A stretch of 64,000 bases of DNA from Planctomycetota bacterium (GCA_019636215.1 JAHBXZ010000001.1:443694-507693), one strand, 5' to 3'. Shown: positions 34,498 through 44,015, counted from the first letter of the stretch. The notes: generated by a model from the sequence alone, not told the origin. A program made the numbers and translations.

Positions 34498-37355
34498 GTC
34501 AGCCAGGCGTCTTTCTGTGGCGGCAGTGGCCGGTTCAGCCACGGGATGCGCCTCAGCTTGCCCTCGCCGTGTACCGGGCGGCACTGTGCCTTCCATTGCA
34601 GGTAGACGTCGTAGGCCTTGTTCGTGTCGGCCACCACGTCGCCGTAGCGGTCATCCGGCCTGGCTTTCTCAATGCGCACCTTCTGCAGCCAGCAGTTGGC
34701 GCCGCTGATCGGGTCCGGGTGAATCGGCGCGGCGGCGTTCTGATGGACGCCCCCGGCCTCCCAGAAAATGCGCTGTGTGTCCGGGTCGTTGCTTTCAAAC
34801 GGCGCAATGCCGCGCAGCTTGCGCATGCGCCACTGGCCGGGTGCTTCTTGGTGAATGTCCACTTCGCTGGCGCTCATGCGGTTGGCCTCGGGGTCGCCGG
34901 GTCGGCGCCAGCGGCCAATGTGGTGGCTGCAGGCGCACACGCCGGGTTTCATGGCCTCGGTGGCCCAGACGCGGTCAATGAACCAGCCGATTTCGGTGTT
35001 CACGCGCACCAGGTCACCGTTGCGCAGGCCCAGGCGCTGAAGGTCCAGCGGGTTCATCCACATCGGGTTGGTGTTGCTGATTTCATTCAGCCACTTGGCA
35101 GCGCCAGTGCGGGTGTGGATCAGCGTGGGCAGGCGGAAGGTCGGCACCAGGACCATCTCGCCCCTGGCCTCGTCGATTTTGCTGGGGTGCACGTGGCTTG
35201 CAATGAAGTGGGGCAGTGTGTGGTCCGGCCAGCCGTGGTCCTTCATGGACTTGGACCAGATTTCCAGCTTGCGCGAAGGTGTGGGGAAGCCGGCGTGGTC
35301 TTTGCCGTCAATCCGTACGCCGACAGAGTGCCCGTCAACGCGCAAGGTTCCAAACTCGTCCACGGTCGGTTCGGACGCCCCCGCCCTGGCGGGCAGGGCT
35401 GCAAGGTGCTGCTCATACACATGCGGTTTCACCCGGAACGCGCCCGTGCGCTTCATGTAGGCCAGCGGCGTTTCGCCGTGTTTGTCGGCTTCTTCTTTCA
35501 GGCCGGGCACTCGGTCGAAAATGTGGCCGTAGTATTCGTCTACGCTGACGGGTTTCCCGTGGTCGGCGGGGCTCTCAAAGTGCTTGCGGATGCCGCGCGA
35601 ACCGTCGGGGTCAATCGCCCAGCTGAGGTCAATCCAGAATTCGTCCTCTTCCCAGACTTCGCCGGGGTTGGCCTCGTAGGTGCGCTTGATGGTTTTGCCT
35701 TCGCGTTCGGCCACCACGCGCAGCACGGGCTGGCGAAACGCGATCCAGACGCCGGAGTCGATTTCATAGCTGTTGATGTCATGGCGTTCGCTGGCGTGGC
35801 CCATCGGCAGCACATAGTCAGCGAAGTACGCGGTCTCGTTCCAGGTGGGTGTCAGGGCGACGTGGCAGCCGACGCGGTTTTCATCGCGCAGCATTTCGAT
35901 CCACGAGAAGCCGTCGGGGTAGGTCCACACCGGGTTGAACACGCGGGTGAAGTAGACGTCAATCTTCTGCTGCTTTTCGCGCAGCAGGTGCGGCAGGCAG
36001 TGCGACATCTCGTACTGCGCGACGGACCATTCATCGGGAAAGTTCAGCGTGTTCCAGAACTTGTGCGCCGGCGGCGTGTCGAAGAACTCTGGTTTGAACT
36101 TGTTCCAGGCGCTGGGCAGCGTACCGCCGGGGCGGCCCACACTGCCGGTCATCACCACCAGCAATTGCAGCGTGCGCGCGACCTGCCAGCCGCCCAGGTT
36201 GCCAATGCTGGCCGCGCGCCAGACGTGGGCCGACAACCGGCGTTCGCAGCCCGCGACCAGTTCATACAGTTGCAGAATCTGCTGCACGGGAATGCGCGCT
36301 TCTTCGGCGGCGCGCTCGGGCGTGAAGTTTTTCCATTCGTCCAGCAGCACCTGGACAAACGTTTCCCACGACTGCGGTTTGTCGGCGTGTTCACTGGCCA
36401 GCAGTTCGCGCCAGTTGGTCCAGTCGCGGAACTGGCTGACGTCGTACGTGCCACGTTCGAGCATCAGGCGGGCTATCGCCAGGAAAATCGCGGCCTCACT
36501 GCCGGGCTGGGTCGGCATCCAGACATCGGCCATACTGGCCGTGTTGCTCAGGCGTGGGTCCAGTACTACCAGCTTCGCGCCCTTCATCACGCCTTCCATG
36601 ATGCGCTGGGCGTGGGGGTTGAAGTAATGGCCGCTTTCCAGGTGCGCACTGACCAGCAGGATCAGCTTGGCGTTGGCGTGGTCGGGCGAAGGCCGGTCGT
36701 ACTTCATCCACAGTGAGTAGCCATGCCGCGCGCCGGCGCTGCAGATGGTGGTGTGGCTGTTGTGGCCATCAATGCCCCAGCCATTCAGCACGCGATCCAT
36801 GTAGCCTTCGTGGCCCGGCCGTCCGACGTGATAGATCACGTTGTTCTGGCGCCCGGCATCAAAGGCCGCGCCGATCTTGCCGCCGATTTCTTTCAGCGCC
36901 TGGACCCAAGAGATGCGCTCATACTTGCCCTCGCCGCGCGCTCCCACGCGCCGCATGGGGTAAAGGATGCGGTCGGGGTCATCCAGCTGGTTCTTGGTCG
37001 CCGGGCCCTTGGCACAGTTGCGCCCGCGCGACCCGGGGTGCAAAGGGTTGCCCTCGAGCTTGCGGACTTCGTGGGTTTCTTTGTCCACGTAGGCCAGCAG
37101 GCCGCAGGCTGCTTCGCAGTTGAAGCAGGTGGTCGGCACAATGCTGTAGGCGCGCTTTTCACGCAGGGGCCAGGCCTTGGCGTCGAGTTCTTCCCAGTGC
37201 GCCCATTTTTCAACGGGCGGAAAGGCGCTCAGGGGAAATGGTTCAGCGCGGATGCCCTCGGCCTGCGGCTGCGCGGCGAATTCTTCGCCCAAATCAGGAA
37301 TCAGCCGCAACTTGGCGGCAATCCGTTCAATCAGTGAAAGGCGGGGTTTACCCAT
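34494..37355 (-). CDS. Molybdopterin oxidoreductase catalytic subunit (DMSO-reductase family)
   Basis: A 953-residue Mo/W-bis-MGD enzyme subunit. The N-terminus binds a [4Fe-4S] cluster (C77, C80, C84 and C114: TTCFNCEAACG ... GRNCAKG). Motifs TTICSAGARHGYSLW, LILLVSAHLESGHYFNPHAQR and NPMWMNPLDLQRLGLRNGDLVRV mark the MGD-binding domains. No twin-arginine signal is seen, so the enzyme may face the cytoplasm. Its partner (FeS plus NrfD membrane subunit) lies 1 kb upstream on the same strand, now separated by an IS200-like gene and repeats. The substrate is not evident; polysulfide/thiosulfate reductase-like or a related respiratory complex are options. Confidence 0.88.
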   Translation of the reverse strand: MGKPRLSLIERIAAKLRLIPDLGEEFAAQPQAEGIRAEPFPLSAFPPVEKWAHWEELDAKAWPLREKRAYSIVPTTCFNCEAACGLLAYVDKETHEVRKLEGNPLHPGSRGRNCAKGPATKNQLDDPDRILYPMRRVGARGEGKYERISWVQALKEIGGKIGAAFDAGRQNNVIYHVGRPGHEGYMDRVLNGWGIDGHNSHTTICSAGARHGYSLWMKYDRPSPDHANAKLILLVSAHLESGHYFNPHAQRIMEGVMKGAKLVVLDPRLSNTASMADVWMPTQPGSEAAIFLAIARLMLERGTYDVSQFRDWTNWRELLASEHADKPQSWETFVQVLLDEWKNFTPERAAEEARIPVQQILQLYELVAGCERRLSAHVWRAASIGNLGGWQVARTLQLLVVMTGSVGRPGGTLPSAWNKFKPEFFDTPPAHKFWNTLNFPDEWSVAQYEMSHCLPHLLREKQQKIDVYFTRVFNPVWTYPDGFSWIEMLRDENRVGCHVALTPTWNETAYFADYVLPMGHASERHDINSYEIDSGVWIAFRQPVLRVVAEREGKTIKRTYEANPGEVWEEDEFWIDLSWAIDPDGSRGIRKHFESPADHGKPVSVDEYYGHIFDRVPGLKEEADKHGETPLAYMKRTGAFRVKPHVYEQHLAALPARAGASEPTVDEFGTLRVDGHSVGVRIDGKDHAGFPTPSRKLEIWSKSMKDHGWPDHTLPHFIASHVHPSKIDEARGEMVLVPTFRLPTLIHTRTGAAKWLNEISNTNPMWMNPLDLQRLGLRNGDLVRVNTEIGWFIDRVWATEAMKPGVCACSHHIGRWRRPGDPEANRMSASEVDIHQEAPGQWRMRKLRGIAPFESNDPDTQRIFWEAGGVHQNAAAPIHPDPISGANCWLQKVRIEKARPDDRYGDVVADTNKAYDVYLQWKAQCRPVHGEGKLRRIPWLNRPLPPQKDAWLT

Positions 37356-37417
37356 GTGCGCCCCTTTTCGCAGAAGCTGCGCCGCAAGGAAAGCCCGTTG
37401 CGGCGCCCAAGCATCTC

Positions 37418-37529
37418 GCCGCCTCCGGCGGCTGCAAAGCGCCCGGAGGGCGCGCCATATGGGTAGCCGGGGGCGGGAGCCCCCGGTCCACGGGAAAGCC
37501 AACCAGAGCCGCCTGAGGCGGCGGCATAG
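37418..37529. repeat. Palindrome-rich block, copy left of the IS200-like gene
   Basis: Contains CCGCC-TCC-GGCGG, GCGCCC-GGA-GGGCGC, CCGGGGGC-GGGA-GCCCCCGG and AGCCGCC-TGA-GGCGGC in this order. The same order of hairpins, with an expanded first part, is found right of the transposase gene at 38159-38360. Confidence 0.85.
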
Positions 37530-37574
37530 TCCTTCGGCATGGGAACCAGCGCGCACTCAATGCATACTGCCTGC

Positions 37575-38060
37575 ATGGGCGACTCCTACCACGCCTGCCA
37601 TTACCACCTGATCTTCGCCTGCAAGGACCGGCAGCCGTTGCTCACGGACGCCATCCTTTCCGAGCTGTTTTCCTATGTTCACGGTCTGCTTGACGTCCGC
37701 GAGAGTCTTCTGATCAAGGGCGGCGGGATAGCCGACCACGTTCACCTGCTGATTCGTGTACCGCCAAAACACGCCCCGTCTGACGTCATCCGCGATATCA
37801 AGGCCAACTCATCCCGCTGGATCCGCGAGAAGTGGCCCAAAGTGGGTTTTGCATGGCAGGACGGCTACGGTCTGTTCACGGTCAGCATGTCGCTGATTGC
37901 CAAGACGAAGGAGTACATCGAGAAACAGGCGGAACATCACCGCAAGATGACGTTTCTGGATGAGTTGAAGAGGTATTTGAAGAACCACGAAATCAGCTTC
38001 GAAACCAGGTTTCTTGAAGGTGGCGATGATACCGCTGGTGACGCGCCTTCGTCGGAATGA
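37575..38060 (+). CDS. IS200/IS605-family TnpA-like transposase
   Basis: A 161-residue single-domain Y1 transposase. CHYHLIFACKDRQPLL, GGIADHVHLLIRVPP (HUH), SDVIRDIKANSSRWI, and AWQDGYGLFTVSMSLIAKTKEYIEKQAEHH (catalytic Tyr in the Y..YI helix) match IS200-like TnpA. ATG at 37575 gives the standard MGDSYHACHYH start. No TnpB gene accompanies it. It lies in the opposite direction between two subunits of a molybdoenzyme and is flanked by related palindrome-rich blocks. Confidence 0.92.
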   Translation: MGDSYHACHYHLIFACKDRQPLLTDAILSELFSYVHGLLDVRESLLIKGGGIADHVHLLIRVPPKHAPSDVIRDIKANSSRWIREKWPKVGFAWQDGYGLFTVSMSLIAKTKEYIEKQAEHHRKMTFLDELKRYLKNHEISFETRFLEGGDDTAGDAPSSE

Positions 38061-38392
38061 ACACCGAACCAGTGTTGCACAACTATGCCGCCGCCGCGGG
38101 CGGCTTGTGAATTGGCGGCGAGAAGTCCCGGCGCTTCCGCGCCGGGCTACGCATAGACCGCCGCCTCCGGCGGCTGCAAAGCGCCCGAAGGGCACACCGT
38201 GACCGCGACTTCCGGCGGCTGCAACGCGCCCGAAGGGCACACTGTGACTGGGACTTCCGGCGGCAGTAAAGCGCCCGGAGGGTGCGCCACACGGGTAGCC
38301 GGGGGCGGAAGCCCCCGGTTCACCGGCACCCAGCCCAAGCCGCCAACGGCGGCGGGATAGCCGTGCGCCATGCCCGAAAACCGCTACAGCCT
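38061..38392. repeat. Palindrome-rich block, expanded copy right of the IS200-like gene
   Basis: 332 bp without a gene. It begins with CCCGGCGC-TTCC-GCGCCGGG near 38130. From 38159 to 38360 it repeats the left block in direct orientation, but the first subunit (CCGGCGGCTGCAAAGCGCCC, GAA or GGA, GGGC) occurs three times in tandem. Loops are GAA/GGA or their complements, as in other REP-like hairpins here. Confidence 0.85.
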
Positions 38393-39994
38393 TTACGTGT
38401 TGCTGCGTTTCTGGGGCAGGTACACCCACAGGTACTCTGTGACTGCCATGCCGATGAACATTGCAATCGCTGCAAACACTGCGCCGGTCTTGCCCAGCGC
38501 CAGCAGACCAAGAGGCGCGATGTGGCCCACCGCGATCACACCGCCGTAGAACCACTTGGCCGCGCGGCCTGTGCGGATGTCCTTGGCAGTATGGCTGCCG
38601 TCCTGCGTGGCGTGTTTGCCGAACACCTCGGCGAAAATCACCGCCAGGCTTGCAATCAGCGACAGCGCCAGGCCGATGCGCCCGTCCTGACCGATCAAAC
38701 ACAGCACGCCAAAGCCCGCCAGGGGCGCGTGGACAAACATGTGCACGATCAACGCCGGGCTCTGCCAGAAGTCGCGGCCCTTGCACTGGCCGAACAGGAA
38801 CGCCGTGTACACCGACGCTGCCAGCGCCAGTCCCGCCATCGGCCATGCAAGCCAGGGCAGAACCTGCTTCAGGCCCAGGGCGCCAACCACAAGCCAGGCT
38901 GTGATCATGCCGCCAAAGGTCGCAACCATGTACGCCCCGCGCACCAGCCAACTGGTCCAGTTGGGGCGCAGCATCACATAAAGAAAGCGCTTGGGTTGGT
39001 CGAGGTCTTTGACCAGCAACGCGCCAGTGATGGCCAGAAACACCAAGGCCGTAATCGGCAAGGCCAACGTGTAAATTGAACTTACCGGCGCGCCTCTTTG
39101 GCCGATGCCCAGTTGCGGCAGAATCACCGCCAGTGCCGCCATCAAGGCGCAGCCCGCGGCAATCGCCTTGGTCATGATGTAGGCCGCAACTTCCCAGCCC
39201 CACTGCACGCCCTTATCAGGCGCGTCGTAGGCACGGCGCACTTTCTCGCCGCCGCTGGCTTTCTCAAGTTCACGCAGCAGGCCATCGAGTTGCTCGGAGG
39301 GGGCTTCGTTGCGCGTGGCCTGGGCCTTGCGAACGATTCCGATCAGGTCGAATTGCTTGGCGTCGGCCCCGGCGTAATGGCCCACGCCGCGTGTCTGGTC
39401 GGACCACACGGTGGTTTCGGGTACGGCTGTGGCGGCGGGATTAAGGGCGGCCTGGTCGCCTTCAATGTAATAGACCTGCGGGCCGGTGCCCTTTTCGGGC
39501 TTTCGCACCGTGGCGGGTTGTTTGGCGATCAGCTGGCTGACGTCGGACTTGGGGTCTTCCACATCGCCGAAGTGGATTGCCTGCTCTGGGCAGATGTTCA
39601 CGCAACTTGGGTTGAGGCCCTGGTCGATTCTATGCGCGCAGAAGTTGCACTTGGCGGCGGTGTGCGTGTTCGGGTCAATGTACAGCGCATCATAGGGGCA
39701 GGCCTGGGTGCAGCTCTTGCAGCCGATACAGCGCCGGTTGTCGAAGTCCACAATGCCGTCGGCGCGGGTGAACAGCGCCGTGGTGGGGCAGATCGTGACA
39801 CAGGGTGCGTCGGCACAGTGATTGCAGCGCGTGACCTGAAAGTTGCGGCTGACGTTCGGGTATGTCCCGCGTTCGATGTACTTCACCCAGGTGCGGTTGA
39901 CGCCGATGGGCACGAGGTGTTCGGCCTTGCAAGCAACGGTGCAGGCGTGGCAGCCAATGCAGACGCGATTGTCGATAACAAAGCCGTATTGCAT
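38393..39994 (-). CDS. Fused ferredoxin / NrfD-type membrane subunit
   Basis: A 533-residue electron-transfer subunit. The N-terminus (about 1-165) has four [4Fe-4S] motifs: CIGCHACTVACKAEH, CNHCADAPCVTICP, CIGCKSCTQACP and CNFCAHRIDQGLNPSCVNICP, the PsrB/PhsB pattern. After a linker, about eight membrane helices (from about 290) form an NrfD/PsrC-like quinone-reacting part. It anchors and feeds the Mo subunit encoded downstream. ATG at 39994 was chosen: it gives MQYGFVIDNRVCIGC, and a TTG 18 codons earlier looks unnatural. A heptamer-repeat element lies just upstream. Confidence 0.9.
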   Translation of the reverse strand: MQYGFVIDNRVCIGCHACTVACKAEHLVPIGVNRTWVKYIERGTYPNVSRNFQVTRCNHCADAPCVTICPTTALFTRADGIVDFDNRRCIGCKSCTQACPYDALYIDPNTHTAAKCNFCAHRIDQGLNPSCVNICPEQAIHFGDVEDPKSDVSQLIAKQPATVRKPEKGTGPQVYYIEGDQAALNPAATAVPETTVWSDQTRGVGHYAGADAKQFDLIGIVRKAQATRNEAPSEQLDGLLRELEKASGGEKVRRAYDAPDKGVQWGWEVAAYIMTKAIAAGCALMAALAVILPQLGIGQRGAPVSSIYTLALPITALVFLAITGALLVKDLDQPKRFLYVMLRPNWTSWLVRGAYMVATFGGMITAWLVVGALGLKQVLPWLAWPMAGLALAASVYTAFLFGQCKGRDFWQSPALIVHMFVHAPLAGFGVLCLIGQDGRIGLALSLIASLAVIFAEVFGKHATQDGSHTAKDIRTGRAAKWFYGGVIAVGHIAPLGLLALGKTGAVFAAIAMFIGMAVTEYLWVYLPQKRSNT

Positions 39995-40043
39995 GGGGGC
40001 ATGGTCACCGTTGGTGGGGTCGGCGTCAACGGTGGAGGGAATG

Positions 40044-40133
40044 GTCAAAAGTCCAAGGGTCGAAAGTCAAAGCGGTTGCGGCCCGAGTAGCGAACGGCAA
40101 CCGTACTCAACCTTCGACCATTGACCCTTGACG
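40044..40133. repeat. Inverted heptamer element between NrfD-type and kinase genes
   Basis: Left arm units GTCAAAA, GTCCAAG, GGTCGAA, AGTCAAA (40044-40071); right arm CCTTCGA, CCATTGA, CCCTTGA (40111-40131), roughly the reverse complement. The core contains a CGGTTGC / GCAACCG inverted repeat. Confidence 0.8.
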
Positions 40134-40139
40134 CGGCCT

Positions 40140-41909
40140 TCAGGCCGCTGGCAGTTCCAGTTCAAGGCATGCGCCGGGGGCAATGCCCACCACGTGGCGC
40201 AGGTCGCCGTTCATGGCCCGCGCCAGGCCGCGGCACAGACTCAGGCCGAGCCCCACGCCGGGGGCCGAGTTCGCCGCGGCTTGGGCGCTCTTGCGGAAGG
40301 GTTTGAAGAGGCGCGCGGCGGTTTCGGCGTCGATACCCGGCCCAAAGTCGCGCACGCGGATGGCAAGTTTGCCGTTGCTGCGCGCGACTGTGAGTTCAAT
40401 GCGCTTGTCGTTTGCGGCGGCCGCGTACTTGCACGCGTTGTCGACAAGGTTGAACAGGATGCGCTCTATGGCAGCCGGGTCCACGCGCACAGCACTGCCG
40501 GCAGCATCGGGCGCGATGGTGATGGCCAGTTCCATGCGCGCCTGCCGTGCGCGTTCCAGCAGCGAACCGCGGATACGGTCCAGAAGTGGCTGCATGCTGA
40601 CTTGTTCGGCGCGGTCACGTGCCCGGCCGCGTTCCAGGCGCGCGTAGCTGAGCACGTTCTCGACCAGGTGCGACAAGCGCACGGCCTCGGCGTGCATGGT
40701 GTCCAGGTACTCGCCGCGGCTGGTGTCGTCCTTCACGCGGCCTGTGGAAAGCAACTCGGTGTACATGCGCAAAGTGGTCAAGGGTGTGCGCAGCTCGTGC
40801 GTAACGGCCGAGACAAAGTCCGCGCGGCGTTCACTCAGGCTTACGGTGCTGCGCAGTACCAGGCCCACGGCCAGCGCGGCCATCAGCACGGCGCCCCAGG
40901 CCACCCACAGTGCCATGCGCACGGGCGAGGCCTCGGTGGCCGGGTCGAGTTTCAACCGCACTTCACCGGGCGAAAGGCGCACGGGCAATGATGCCAGCCG
41001 GTGCTCCGCTGCGGCGTCGGGGCCGCTGGCAGGCGCAAACGTTGGCGTTGGAAGCATGTCGATGGAACTCGCGGCCAGCGCCTGCTGCACGCCAGGCCAG
41101 TTGATCTCGCAGCCCTGTACAAAGTCCGCGCCGTCAATCGTCACCAGCCGCGCCAGGAACAACCGTTGGCCGAACCACAGCGCCGTCATGGGGTGCTCGC
41201 GTACCACGATCGGATTCTCCACAGGCGCCATGATCTCCTGCTGGCTGTTGGTGGATTCATCCTTGCGCTTGCCCGCCATCTTCTTGGTGGCCTGGGCGCG
41301 TTTTTCGTATTCGCCGCGGTTCTGCATGTTCTGGGCGGCCCAGGCGTCGTCGGCAAACACCAGGTCATTGGGCAGGCGCGCGCCTTCGCCGCGGCGGCGC
41401 GGCAGGGCCGAGCGCACGGCCTCGGGGTTCAGGTTCTTGCGCAGGTCTTCCAGCCGGGCGGTGCTGGCGTCTATCTGGGCGGGCTTAAGGTAGCGGCTCT
41501 CGGCAAGATCACGCTTGTTGCCGGTGGGCGCCTGGGGCGACGTGAAGCTGTTGTCAGGATGAATCTGAAAGTGCAGGCCCAGCAGCGCATTGTCGATGGT
41601 CAGGAGCTGCGAAGGCACCAGCACTTCGCCGCGCTCGAGCTCCCGGAACATGCGGGTGTAGGCGGCCTCGGCGGGATAGAACGGGTAGTATTCAAAGTAG
41701 GGCCGCGCGGCCTCGTCGGCCACCAGCGTGGAGACCTCGGCGTCCATCTGCCACAGGGCGGCGCGCACGGCATCGTCTTCGGCCGATGCGCGGGCGGCGT
41801 CGATGCGCTGGCGGTCAATCTGCATCAGCACGGTGGTTGTAAACGCCATCGCGCCGGCCAGGGCTGCCAGGCACAGCAGGAATGTTAACCATGCGTGCAG
41901 TGGCTTCAT
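40140..41909 (-). CDS. Membrane sensor histidine kinase
   Basis: A 589-residue kinase: first membrane helix about 7-28, a large external sensor domain (about 29-305) without a recognised fold, second helix about 306-328, then the HisKA domain with AVTHELRTPLTTL (phospho-His) and a HATPase domain with NLVDNACKYA (N box), FGPGID (G1) and GVGLGLSLC (G2). Its ATG overlaps the response regulator stop (ATGA), so the two form one translation unit. Stimulus unknown. Confidence 0.92.
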   Translation of the reverse strand: MKPLHAWLTFLLCLAALAGAMAFTTTVLMQIDRQRIDAARASAEDDAVRAALWQMDAEVSTLVADEAARPYFEYYPFYPAEAAYTRMFRELERGEVLVPSQLLTIDNALLGLHFQIHPDNSFTSPQAPTGNKRDLAESRYLKPAQIDASTARLEDLRKNLNPEAVRSALPRRRGEGARLPNDLVFADDAWAAQNMQNRGEYEKRAQATKKMAGKRKDESTNSQQEIMAPVENPIVVREHPMTALWFGQRLFLARLVTIDGADFVQGCEINWPGVQQALAASSIDMLPTPTFAPASGPDAAAEHRLASLPVRLSPGEVRLKLDPATEASPVRMALWVAWGAVLMAALAVGLVLRSTVSLSERRADFVSAVTHELRTPLTTLRMYTELLSTGRVKDDTSRGEYLDTMHAEAVRLSHLVENVLSYARLERGRARDRAEQVSMQPLLDRIRGSLLERARQARMELAITIAPDAAGSAVRVDPAAIERILFNLVDNACKYAAAANDKRIELTVARSNGKLAIRVRDFGPGIDAETAARLFKPFRKSAQAAANSAPGVGLGLSLCRGLARAMNGDLRHVVGIAPGACLELELPAA

Positions 41910-42601
41910 GCCGGGCCTCCAAGCATGTAGCCCTTGCCGCGAACCGTCAGCAGAAACGCGGGGTTGTCGGCGTCGTCGCGAAGTTTTTCGCGCAGTCGCG
42001 CCACGTGCATGTCGATGGTCCGGGTGCTCAGGCCGCGCGGGTCCAGTCGCCAAACGCGCGCCAGGATCTCGTCGCGGCTTATCGCGCGGCCGGGGTTGCC
42101 AGCCAGGTAGCGGATCAGCTCGCGTTCGCGCTCGGAAAGTTCGCTGCGACCGCCGTCGCCATAGCGCACCTCGCAGCGTTCCAGGTCAATCGTGCCGGCG
42201 GGGCAGAGGATCTCCTGCACGTCCTGGGGGCGCTCGGCGCTGCGGCGCATTACGGCTTCTACCCGCGCCAGCAGCTCGCTGACACTGAAGGGCTTTACCA
42301 CATAATCGTCGGCGCCCAGCTTCAGCCCGGCAACACGGTCTTTTTCGCCGCCCATGGCGGTAAGAATGATCACGGGCAGAGTGGGCCGCACCCGGCGCAC
42401 TTCTTTCAGGATTTCCAGGCCCGGCAGTTTCGGCAGCGCAAGATCCAGCAGCACCAGGTCGCAATCCACCTGTAACGCGGCTTTCAGCCCGGCCTCGCCG
42501 TCGGCGGCGTCAAACAGCGCATAGCCCTCGGCGCGCAGGGCGTCCATCAGCCCGCGGCGGATTGCGTGGTCGTCTTCAATCACAAGGACGGTGCGAGGCA
42601 T
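41906..42601 (-). CDS. OmpR/PhoB-family response regulator
   Basis: A 231-residue regulator. Receiver domain 1-120 with D10, D11, phospho-acceptor D53 (LLDLALP), and K103 in VVKPF. A winged-helix trans_reg_C domain (about 130-230) has SERERELIRYLAGNPGRAISRDEIL and RTIDMHVARLREKL as recognition helix. It is the first gene of the two-component operon. Start chosen at MPRTVLVIEDD. Confidence 0.94.
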   Translation of the reverse strand: MPRTVLVIEDDHAIRRGLMDALRAEGYALFDAADGEAGLKAALQVDCDLVLLDLALPKLPGLEILKEVRRVRPTLPVIILTAMGGEKDRVAGLKLGADDYVVKPFSVSELLARVEAVMRRSAERPQDVQEILCPAGTIDLERCEVRYGDGGRSELSERERELIRYLAGNPGRAISRDEILARVWRLDPRGLSTRTIDMHVARLREKLRDDADNPAFLLTVRGKGYMLGGPA

Positions 42602-42626
42602 AGTGGTCATCATAGCAAGTGCTTGA

Positions 42627-42707
42627 GTCTGGAGGCCGGAGTCTGGAGTAACTGCCGATCGCCAGTCGCGCCGACTGCTGTTGCTCCCGCCTCCGAACTC
42701 CCGACTG
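42627..42707. repeat. Inverted heptamer element upstream of the response regulator
   Basis: Left arm GTCTGGA, GGCCGGA, GTCTGGA (42627-42647); right arm CTCCCGC, CTCCGAA, CTCCCGA (42684-42704). The core is about 36 bp. It lies in the leader of the two-component operon. Confidence 0.78.
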
Positions 42708-42711
42708 TGCT

Positions 42712-42748
42712 GCAAAAGGGGGCGCATCCCGACGCGCCCCCCTTTTGC
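42712..42748. terminator. Terminator hairpin after the vWA gene
   Basis: GCAAAAGGGGGCGC pairs with GCGCCCCCCTTTTGC (one extra C) around an 8-nt loop. On the minus strand it ends in CCCCCTTTTGC, 21 bp after the vWA stop codon; it is nearly symmetric and could work in both directions. Confidence 0.75.
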
Positions 42749-42769
42749 TGCTGCCGACGGTGTCCGGCG

Positions 42770-43984
42770 TCATTCCGTCTTGATGTTCTTCTTGCCTGCC
42801 TGTTCTTTCACCGTCTTGACCATGGCTTCGTCCAGGGTGTTTCCGCCCTTGTCGGCCAGCTTCTTGCGCTCTTCGACCACGTGAGCGTCGCGCTTCTTGT
42901 TGAGTTCCTCAAGCTTCTTCTTGATCTCCGCGCGCTCGGTGCGCTTGGCGTCAATGTGCTTCTTGAGTTCCTCTGTGGTCAGCTTGCGCAGTTCTTCGGG
43001 CAGGTCTTCCTTCTTGATGTCTTCCAGCTTGACCTTCTCAAGGTCAAGCGCGTCGACCATGTCCCAGGAATCGTTGCGGTAGTTCTGGCTGGCCTTGGCG
43101 TTGGCGCGGCCTACGTCGGCGCCCTGGCCGCCTTCGGCGGCGTTGCTGTCCTGGGCTTCCTGGCGCCTGGCGGCTTCCTTGCCATCTTTGCCGTAGGGGA
43201 TGTAGGTCTTGTTCATGTCCTGGCTGAGCTTGACGATTTCCTCGTCAAAGGGGCTGGCAATGTGCACCACCGCAGTGTTGCTGTTGATCGACATGAATGT
43301 GCCGTCGGCCAGCAGTGCGCCTTCCTTCCACTTGCCGTCGATGCCTTCCTGTTCGCTGCCGCAGTGAATCGTATTGACGATAATGCCCTTGGTGATTGCG
43401 GCCTTGCATGCGTCGACGTGGCTGACGCTGCCCTGCGTGAAGGGTTCGTTGCCGGCAATGAAGATGGCCCTGTAGTCATCCTTGTGGTCGGACCACTGCA
43501 GGCCGTTAGTGGCGCTTTGGATGACCGCGCCGCAGAACTCCTGGCCGCCGTTGGTGGTCAGCCTGAAGAGTTGCTCGCTGACTTTGTCCAGGTCTGTGGT
43601 CAGGGCGACAACCTGCCGCACGTGGCCTTCCGCGGCGGGGATGCTGTCATTGCCATACTCGTACAGGGCTACTTCAAGTACGGGCGCGACGCCGTCCTGT
43701 TTGGCCTTGGCGAACGTGTTGACGACCTTCCACAGTTGCGTGCGGGCCTGGTCAATCAGGCCGTCCATGCTGCCGCTGGTGTCCAGAAGGATGGCGATCT
43801 GGATTCTCGGCGTGCGTTTCTCAGAGACCTTGGGCGGCTCAACGTTGGGCTGGGGCAGTTCTTCGGCCGCTACGACATTGCCCCCGCGGCAGCCCGGGCA
43901 GGCGCTGACGCTTCCGATAAAGAGGTTGCCTGTGATGACGGCGACAGCGGCGGCGGAAAGTACGGTCTTGTAGATCAGTTTCAT
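42770..43984 (-). CDS. Secreted vWA-domain protein with coiled tail
   Basis: A 404-residue exported protein: signal peptide about 1-28, a CPGCRGG motif just after it, then a vWA domain (about 60-270) with an intact MIDAS (ILLDTSGSM). The C-terminal 130 residues are Lys/Glu-rich coiled coil. AGGAG is 8 bases before the ATG. It is 31 bp downstream of a VIT-vWA gene on the same strand, so both are likely cotranscribed surface or periplasmic proteins. Binding partners unknown. Confidence 0.82.
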   Translation of the reverse strand: MKLIYKTVLSAAAVAVITGNLFIGSVSACPGCRGGNVVAAEELPQPNVEPPKVSEKRTPRIQIAILLDTSGSMDGLIDQARTQLWKVVNTFAKAKQDGVAPVLEVALYEYGNDSIPAAEGHVRQVVALTTDLDKVSEQLFRLTTNGGQEFCGAVIQSATNGLQWSDHKDDYRAIFIAGNEPFTQGSVSHVDACKAAITKGIIVNTIHCGSEQEGIDGKWKEGALLADGTFMSINSNTAVVHIASPFDEEIVKLSQDMNKTYIPYGKDGKEAARRQEAQDSNAAEGGQGADVGRANAKASQNYRNDSWDMVDALDLEKVKLEDIKKEDLPEELRKLTTEELKKHIDAKRTERAEIKKKLEELNKKRDAHVVEERKKLADKGGNTLDEAMVKTVKEQAGKKNIKTE

Positions 43985-44015
43985 GGTGAGGCTCCTGGGG
44001 TAAGTGTGGAGTTGG

